Assembly: GCA_027924645.1 (NCBI GenBank)
Contig: BSBN01000242.1
Coordinates: 1,860,001 to 1,924,000 of the forward strand
DNA: 64,000 bases
Source of the DNA: Cunninghamia lanceolata
Taxonomy: Eukaryota; Streptophyta; Pinopsida; Cupressales; Cupressaceae
Reading direction: 5' to 3'
Part shown: positions 57,600 to 64,000 of the stretch, in pieces
Numbering within the stretch: position 1 is the first letter of the stretch
How the letters are laid out: every line of letters begins with the position of its first letter
Translations under genes and position numbers: made by a program
The notes under the pieces: generated by a model
The model's input: the letters and a program-made list of their open reading frames with translations, nothing else
What the model was told of the DNA's origin: nothing
Databases searched by the model: none

Positions 57600-59280
57600 C
57601 CTACATAGAAATGGCGCAGCAGATCAGCAGTTGGAGATCCTCATAGAATTTGCCTTGTCATTCTTCATTGTGGCAGCGCAGTAGATGAAGGTTCTAGGAT
57701 CCTCTTGATAAGCGCTTTGGATGACACTTTGATATCCTCTTCAGATCATTTCCCCCTTTTGGCGCAAGAGATCAAGATTTGAAAACCTCCTAATAGGAGC
57801 GCATTGGATAAGGTTTTTTGTTTTCTCTAGGATTTAAGTGCATTGGATCATAAGGTCAGAATCCTCTAGGCTGGCGCAATGGTTGAGGCTTTTGGTTTCC
57901 TCTAGAATTCTGCCTTGAAACTCCTTTCCCTTATCAATCTTGGCGCGGCGGTTAAGCATCTTGAAATCCTCCTCTCATCTCCCCCTTTTGGCGCATTAGA
58001 TAAGGTTTTTGATCTCCTCTTGCTATCTTAATGCAATAGATCAAGTGTTTGAAGTCTCTAAGGGCTAGCGCATCACTTGGAGATTTTAAGATCCTCTTTG
58101 AAAATTCACTTAAAACTTGAATTAGGCCTTTCTTAGTAGTGGCGCATTGGATAAAGGATTCGAAATCCTCCTTGAGGTTTGACGCATTAGATAAGGTATG
58201 TGAATTCTTCTAGAGCCAAGCGCATTAGATGAGGTATTTGAAGTCTTCTAGAATGAGGCGCATTGGATGATAAGTTTGAAATCTTTATCTTTTCCTTGAA
58301 AAACTAAACCTTCACTTTTGGCGCATTAGATCAGGTTTTTGATCTCCTCTTGCTGTCTTAATACACTTGCACTCTTCTCTCACATGTGGCGCACTAGATG
58401 AGGTGATTGAATTCTCTTCAAGAATGTCCAAAATTTAAGTCATACCTCGCCTTAATGACGGCGCATTAGTTGAGGTTTTAGATTCCCTCTAGAAACCAAA
58501 TATACTTTTACAAGGGTGGTGCAGCAGATCAGAAATTTAGATCAGAATTTCAAATCCTCTTGATGTCATTTTTGAAAGGGCGCTGTGGTTTAAGATTTCA
58601 ATTTCTCCTCCCTTAGGCGCATTGGATTGAGACTTCAAGTTCTTCCTGAAAATGTATATGCTTTTCATCATTCATTTTTATCTTTAAAGGGCTGGCGCAT
58701 CAGTTAGCAAGTTTAGAATCCTCTTCTTGAAACATCCTAACTCAAGTCATCTCTCCACTCAAAGTGGCGGATCGGTTGGGGTCCTTGAGATCATCCTTCA
58801 AAAAATGCATATATCCTTGCAAATTAGTCTTGGCGAATCACTTCTACTTAGGTCGCATTGGATAAGATGTTTGATATCTCCTTGTATTGAGCTCATTAGA
58901 TCAAAGTCGTTGGATCTTCTTTTTCACTTAACCTCTCCCTCACTTTTGGCGCATTAGTTAGCAAGTTTAGAATCCTCTTCTTGACTAATTACCCCTTTCA
59001 TTGGCACATTGGTTAAGGTCTTCAAGATCTTCTAGATTGAGCGCATTGGTTAAGGTCTTTTGAATCCTCCTTGTTTGGCGCACTAGATAAGGGATTTGAA
59101 ATCCTCTACCTTATCCCTCCACAAGGGCGCATTGGATGGCACTTTCGCAATCTTCTAGAACTTGTGGAATGGATCAAGGTTCGGAGATCCTTATCTTCTC
59201 TCCTTTTGGCGCATTGGATGGAGGTTTCGAAATCCTCTAGAAATTTGCGCACTAGATCACACTTTTGAGATCCTCTAGAA
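57600..59280 (+). repeat. Degenerate array of about 30 short GGCGCATTGGATAAGG units
   Basis: A word close to GGCGCATTGGAT(A/G)AGG recurs about every 50 bp, each followed by TTTGAAATCCTCTAGAA-like sequence. Clear instances are near 57770, 57797, 57989, 58141, 58319, 58387, 58458, 58929, 59076, 59127 and 59208. Spacing is irregular and the units are diverged, so this is an old minisatellite-like expansion. Open frames across it carry no meaning. Confidence 0.85.
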
Positions 59281-59779
59281 AGTATAAGTTGAGAGATTGA
59301 ATTTCTTATACTTTAAATATTTTTCAATATACCTTTCAGGATGTTTGAGATAGGTCTCGAATCCACCGGATTTAACATGCAAAATCTAGAATTTGGAGGA
59401 TTCACCAAATTTCAGACTTAGTCAATTTTTCAGGATTTTCAGGATTTCAGGCTACCAAACTTAGTCATTTTCAGGATCTCAAACATACATCAGGATTGAC
59501 CTCAAGATTCATCATTTGGATGGGATTTGATCAAGATTCTTCATTACTACAAGTTTATGTACCAGATGAAATCTCCAGTTATAAAGCAAAATCTTCTAGG
59601 AAAAAGACTTCTTATTGGATTGGCAGAGGAAGCGAACCTAAGACATCATGCAAAGCACAAGAGTTCAAAAAAAAAGGGGGTCCCCATTTGTAATGGGGCG
59701 ATGTGTGATTTGGTCACAACAGGACCCATCCCATTGAAAGTGAACATGATACCATTGTACCTTGCAAAAAAAACAAATT
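59281..59779. other. No gene seen; TTTCAGGAT-rich stretch
   Basis: TTTCAGGAT recurs around 59334-59480. A purine run ending AAAAAAAAAGGGGG near 59680 resembles a polypurine tract, but no LTR start follows. Confidence 0.4.
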
Positions 59780-60055
59780 TATAGAAATATGAAACTACTG
59801 CAAATGATGAATGGAAAGTGCTGGAAAATCCAAAAAAGTGCTAAAGATGTGAAAAATAGAGGTGAAGTCCAAACTGCTATGAGTTCGAATGTATAGAGAA
59901 ACTAAAATAGAATATTTGGAATATGTATAATCTCAAGGGCAATAACCCTAGTTCTACAAAATATGAAAGTGGAAATAGCTTATGGTAAAATAATACTTTG
60001 ATTTGCTGAAACTGGAAGGAAAACATAGTTGTTTGTTTAGATTGGAAAAAAAACT
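59780..60055 (+). repeat. Dispersed repeat, copy 2 (partner at 50660-50955)
   Basis: Same order of shared words as the first copy, in direct orientation about 9.1 kb away. The sequences beyond the two copies differ, so this is a repeat family member rather than the flanks of one insertion. Confidence 0.6.
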
Positions 60056-60607
60056 TGACTGTGATATTGCAGAAAATAGAAGAGATTAAATAGGAGAGAA
60101 GATTTTTTTAATGAAATGGTATATATGTCAACTTGGGACAAAGCCCACGAGAGTGTGGTCACTTGATAGGGAGGACTCTAGGCTGCCTGCTCTACATCCT
60201 GTAGGTGTACAAGACTGTTTAACAACACTAGCCTCTCTATCAATTCAATGTGCTAACAACCATCTTGCAGAGATGGAAGACTCAACTAGTCTGCAATTTC
60301 AATACAGACCACCCTACTTGGTATGAGATGCACTATCTGTCTCCAGTACTTCCAAATTTTATGCTATCAAGGCTACTTGCCTTTCAGAGTCCGTTGTCAG
60401 CCCTCCTCTCTGGGTCAGGGTCTTGAGTGCTTGGCACTCACTAGCTGCAATCTCTTGTTTTCCACCCCTGCAATGTCCTATTTTTCCTACTTGTCTATCT
60501 AGCCGGACTCCTTACTGAGCTCGCCTAGAACAAGCATGCATTTCCTCTAGTCGACAATCCGACCACCCTACAAAAGAAAAACAAACAACAAAAAAAAAAC
60601 AAGACTC
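60056..60607. other. No gene seen
   Basis: A short open frame at 60111-60326 reads on past its stop without a recognisable domain. Nothing supportable. Confidence 0.35.
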
Positions 60608-61571
60608 TGTTTGATGGCCTCTATACTGTACATAGGAACTTGAGGAACATCAATACAGAGTCATGGTTTGCAAAAGCGAACAAAATTGCAGAAAAAGAAA
60701 TGACTAATCTACTTCAGAATAACAAACTGAAAACTGTACAAAAATACACAAATTTGTCGAACTGATGAATTTGATTTTTATTCAAAAACTGTTTCTTACA
60801 TCAAAATGCTTCTCAACCCCAAAATCTTTCTATTCTTCTTCTTCTTCTCTCTCTCTCTCTCTCTCCTTCTGAACCCCTTACAGAAAGAATTCTACATTTT
60901 ATAGTTATCCCATGTCCGTTATAGGACGCTTCAATTTCCAGACCGGTTCGTATTCTAACTGCCTGGTTCAACTCTGCATTTTCTTGGTTGGCGGCAAGAC
61001 TTACCATGATGTCTTTCCGACATACTCTATCGGCAAAACTGACGACTATCAGCATAAGTTAATCCTCGCTGCCCGATAGTTACTTTCTCACCGATGCCTT
61101 TGAATTTCCTAAACTTTCCATCGCCCAAACAATGTCTATCGGTCAGACTTTTATCATCTCTCCCGATCATACTTCTTACGCCGATATAACTATTATCGGC
61201 TAGACCTTAACCATCGGTGTAGCTTTCTTTTCGCTCACCGATAACGATTCTCATGCCGACTCCAACTTCACCATTCCATATTGATGAACCTGTTGAACCA
61301 TTGAACCTTGACGCGAGTTTCAACGGCGAGGTTCAACATAGTGACCAATGCATATCGGTTGAACCAATGCCGAACACCTTCAAACATACATTCTTTGACT
61401 TGTATTTCACTTGGGCCGCTAGGCTGATCAAAAGTAAAGGCTTCTCCCGCCAATGCATTTTAAGAAAACTAAAAAGAAACTCCTAAAACAAAACCACATG
61501 CTGCAACTCAAAATTGACAAATCAAAATTGCTATGTATAGGCTGCATTGAGCCCTTGGTGCTCCTGCACCA
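60608..61571 (-). mobile_element. Gypsy element 3' LTR (about 964 bp)
   Basis: On the minus strand it starts TGGTGCAGGAGCACCAAG directly after the polypurine tract and probably ends GGCCATCAAACA at 60608. It contains a TATA box (TATAAAAT, plus 60896-60903), a (CT)n/(TTC)n tract at 60837-60867 and an AATAAA near 60778. The left end is chosen for its CA terminus and is less certain than the start; the matching 5' LTR lies outside the window. Confidence 0.65.
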
Positions 61572-61587
61572 TACTCCCCCTGTGCGG
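61572..61587 (-). promoter_or_regulatory. Polypurine tract of the gypsy element
   Basis: The minus strand reads CCGCACAGGGGGAGTA immediately before the TG of the LTR and shortly after the polyprotein stop, as expected for the plus-strand primer of reverse transcription. Confidence 0.75.
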
Positions 61588-61594
61588 AAAGAAG

Positions 61595-63982
61595 CTATGT
61601 CACCTCTGGTGACAATGAGGCAACATCAATGCCCCTCCTTTTGAATTCTGACTCTGCAACCCAGGTAGCTTCTGCTTCAGGCAACTGCTTCCATTTGACC
61701 AAATGCTCCATGTAGACACCATGTCTGGTTTGTTTCTGTACTCTTGAATCCAGTATTTTCTCCGCCTGCAGTTTGGGTTTTAGTGGCAAAGTCACATTTA
61801 TTGCTGTCTGTTCCTTCTCTGAAACGGATCCATTTGCTGCTGACTGAGGACCCCTGTATTGCACCAGGTCTTGAACATTAAATACTGGTGAGATTGCCAA
61901 GTCTTCTGGCAATTCAATTCTGTAGGCATTATTTCCATACTTGTTCAGGATTCTGCAAGGACCAATTCTCCTCATCTGCAGTTTGGTTGGCATTCCTTTC
62001 TGCATTCTGGCTTTGTTCAAGTGCACCATAACCAGATCACCAACCTCAAACTGAATATCCCTTCTGTGGGCATCTACTCTGTCCTTGATCTTCTGTGTGC
62101 TCACTGTTAAAGTTTTCTTCACCTGCTCATGCACTTCTTTCATGGATTGTGCAAAATCCTCTGCATGTCCACTTCTGTTCTCTATGTTTCCCATATTCCT
62201 GAGCTCACATACACCTCTGGGATGCATTCCATAGACTATTTCGAATGGACTCTTACCAGTAGTCCTATTCACACTGTCATTATAGGCAAATTCTGCCTGA
62301 TGAATGACTTGATCCCAACTCTGTCCATATTCTTTGGTTATACACCTTAACAGATTGCCCAATGTCCTGTTTACCACCTCTGTCTGACCATCTATCTGTG
62401 GGTGATATGCTGAACTGAAAGACAAATTTGTTCCCAATCTCTGCCACAATGTTTTCCAGAAATGCCCCATGAATTTAGCATCTCTGTCAGACACAATACT
62501 TGCTGGAAGTCCATGAATCCTTATCACTTCTTTGAAAAACAAGTGTGCTATATGACTGGCATCATGAGTTACTTTACAGGGAATGAAATGACTCATCTTG
62601 CTAAACCTGTCCACAACTACATATATGCTATCATAACCAGTTTTAGTCTTAGGCAAACCAACTACTAAATCCATACTTACACATTCCCATGGCCTGGAAG
62701 GAATGGGTAAGGGTTGGTACAGTCCTGCATTTGAAGTGGTCCCCTTGGCCTTCTGACATACGATACACTGCTCTACATACCTTTTGATGTCTCTGTGCAT
62801 CCTCGGCCAATAATAGAACCTTTGGACTAGCTCCAGTGTTTTGTTCAGACCAAAATGGCCACTCAGACTGCCATTGTGCTTCTCCTGTATGAGATTTTCT
62901 CTCATAGATCCTCTTGGCACACATAATTGTCCACCTTTGAATAGCAATCCCTGTTGCAAGGTGAAATCTGCAAACTCACTGTGAAAGTGATTCTCAAAAT
63001 CTTGACATACTTTGTATGCCTCAGCAAAATCTTCATCATCTCTATAGAGATCCTTGAAGTCTTCAACTCCAATGCTCTTCAACTGCACTTCCTGCACTGT
63101 GAGCAATCTTCTACTCAAAGCATCTGCAACTTTGTTCAGCTGCCCCTTCTTATGGTTAACTGTAAAGGTATAAGATTGCAAGTACTCCATCCATTTGATA
63201 TGCCTGCTGCTTAACTTATCCTGTGAGTTTAGAAAACTCAGAGCTTGGTTATCTGTGTAGACAACAAATTCTTTAGGCAGGAGATAATGTCTCCACTTCC
63301 TCAATGCTTGGACTAGAGCATACAACTCTAAGTCATACAAAGAGTACTTACTCTTTGCTTCATTCAGCCTTTCACTAAAAAAAGCTACAGGTCTGTTTTC
63401 CTGGTTTAGCACTGCTCCTATAGCTATGTTACTTGCATCACATTCAATAGTAAATAGCTTATCAAAACTAGGCAGCGATAGTACAGGTTGTGTTGCTATC
63501 TCTTTCTTCAACCGTTCAAAACTTCTATCTGCAGCTGGTGTCCATCTGAATTTTGCTTTTATTCCACCCTTAATTGTATCCAACATGGGTGCACATATCC
63601 CACTGAAATTTCTGATAAACTTTCTGTAAAACTGGGCTAAGCCATGGAAACTTCTCACCTCTGTGGCTGCTCTGGGAGTAGGCCAGCTCAAGATTGCCTC
63701 TACCTTTGACTTGTCCATCTTCAATTCTCCCTGGGACACCACAAAACCAAGGTATACCAATTCCTGCTTCATGAATTCACACTTCTCCAGATTGATGGTT
63801 AGTTGTTCATCATGTAATTTTTGCAAAACAGTATTTACATGTTCTAGATGTTCTTCCTTGATCTGACTAAAAATTAGAATATCATCTAGAAAAACAACTA
63901 CGAATTTACCAATATAATCCTTTAGGACTTCATTCATGAGTCTCATAAAGGTGCTAGGTGCATTTGATAGACCGAATGGCAT
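61595..63982 (-). CDS. Ty3/gypsy chromovirus polyprotein, RT-RNase H-integrase-chromodomain (partial)
   Basis: Open for 795 residues from the first Met in the window; the true start lies beyond 64000. Domains in order: reverse transcriptase C-terminal half (MPFGLSNAPSTF; active site FLDDILIF, residues 31-38); RNase H (D182, E219, D244, D287; YTDN at 242-245); integrase zinc finger (H369, H376, C406, C409); integrase core with D438, D499 and E535, a DD35E triad; and a GPY/F-like module around 664-706. A C-terminal chromodomain (about 742-786, with YMEHLVKWK and ATW) may direct integration to marked chromatin. All key residues visible are present and there are no stops, so this copy is comparatively young. 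Protease and gag are outside the window. Confidence 0.95.
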   Translation of the reverse strand: MPFGLSNAPSTFMRLMNEVLKDYIGKFVVVFLDDILIFSQIKEEHLEHVNTVLQKLHDEQLTINLEKCEFMKQELVYLGFVVSQGELKMDKSKVEAILSWPTPRAATEVRSFHGLAQFYRKFIRNFSGICAPMLDTIKGGIKAKFRWTPAADRSFERLKKEIATQPVLSLPSFDKLFTIECDASNIAIGAVLNQENRPVAFFSERLNEAKSKYSLYDLELYALVQALRKWRHYLLPKEFVVYTDNQALSFLNSQDKLSSRHIKWMEYLQSYTFTVNHKKGQLNKVADALSRRLLTVQEVQLKSIGVEDFKDLYRDDEDFAEAYKVCQDFENHFHSEFADFTLQQGLLFKGGQLCVPRGSMRENLIQEKHNGSLSGHFGLNKTLELVQRFYYWPRMHRDIKRYVEQCIVCQKAKGTTSNAGLYQPLPIPSRPWECVSMDLVVGLPKTKTGYDSIYVVVDRFSKMSHFIPCKVTHDASHIAHLFFKEVIRIHGLPASIVSDRDAKFMGHFWKTLWQRLGTNLSFSSAYHPQIDGQTEVVNRTLGNLLRCITKEYGQSWDQVIHQAEFAYNDSVNRTTGKSPFEIVYGMHPRGVCELRNMGNIENRSGHAEDFAQSMKEVHEQVKKTLTVSTQKIKDRVDAHRRDIQFEVGDLVMVHLNKARMQKGMPTKLQMRRIGPCRILNKYGNNAYRIELPEDLAISPVFNVQDLVQYRGPQSAANGSVSEKEQTAINVTLPLKPKLQAEKILDSRVQKQTRHGVYMEHLVKWKQLPEAEATWVAESEFKRRGIDVASLSPEVT

Positions 63983-64000
63983 AACAAGCCACTCATACAG

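Noticed and set aside
57600..59280. Regular short repeats that might be taken for a CRISPR array
   Set aside because: Units are degenerate, spacing is irregular, the context is plant nuclear retroelement sequence and there are no cas genes.
1..64000. tRNA, rRNA or other structured RNA genes
   Set aside because: No complete cloverleaf or rRNA sequence was recognised; only SINE-like tRNA heads were seen.

Overview
The window reads as nuclear DNA from a large-genome seed plant, most likely a conifer or other gymnosperm. It is AT-rich and gene-poor, full of decayed LTR retrotransposons. Its host sequences are plant families: a plastid ribosomal protein L18, an amino-acid/proline transporter, a DRM-type DNA methyltransferase, a PPR protein, an RmlC-like cupin, a subtilase and a 26S-proteasome chaperone. 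Nearly all are broken. The only long intact reading frame is the pol region of a chromodomain Ty3/gypsy element at the right edge. The taxon is inferred from this composition, not from a marker gene.

Layout: 0-3.2 kb holds a decayed coiled-coil reading frame, a possible LTR start and a LINE-like tail. 3.6-7.1 kb holds two direct copies of a chimeric unit in which a Ty1/copia gag fragment runs into the C-terminal catalytic part of a DRM cytosine methyltransferase (minus strand); copy 1 is split by an 805-bp insertion with a 9-bp target duplication. 7.1-7.8 kb is GA-rich simple sequence. 9.3-10.8 kb is an intron-containing plastid L18 pseudogene. 11.8-12.2 kb is a two-exon amino-acid transporter fragment (minus). 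16.3-21 kb holds LTR-like sequences and copia scraps. 22-26 kb is an internally deleted copia element (minus) with a recognisable 5' LTR and primer-binding site. 26-32.7 kb is almost featureless apart from an (AT)43 tract.

32.7-34.2 kb holds two exons of a cupin gene (minus). 34.6-43.6 kb is a decayed PPR gene (minus) interrupted by a complete LTR element (35,319-43,084) with LTRs of about 2.7 kb, a tRNA-Asp-type primer site, a 5-bp target duplication (CATAC) and no pol genes, so LARD-like. 45.6-49.5 kb holds two direct copies of the promoter-proximal part and first coding exon of a PSMD9/Nas2-like proteasome chaperone gene. Between them sits a roughly 620-bp inverted repeat of a truncated subtilase gene that could fold into a long hairpin RNA. 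50.6-60 kb is repeat-built: LTR-like promoters, an 80-bp tandem repeat, a field of GTTCGCC-type motifs, an unrecognised decayed frame and a 1.7-kb array of about 30 short units. 60.6-64 kb is the 3' LTR, polypurine tract and RT-RNaseH-integrase-chromodomain region of the gypsy element (minus).

No operons or cooperating gene sets are visible. The window is mainly a record of retrotransposition, nested insertion, segmental duplication and transition-type decay. The two most unusual objects are the duplicated gag-DRM chimera and the subtilase inverted repeat bracketed by the duplicated proteasome-chaperone exon.
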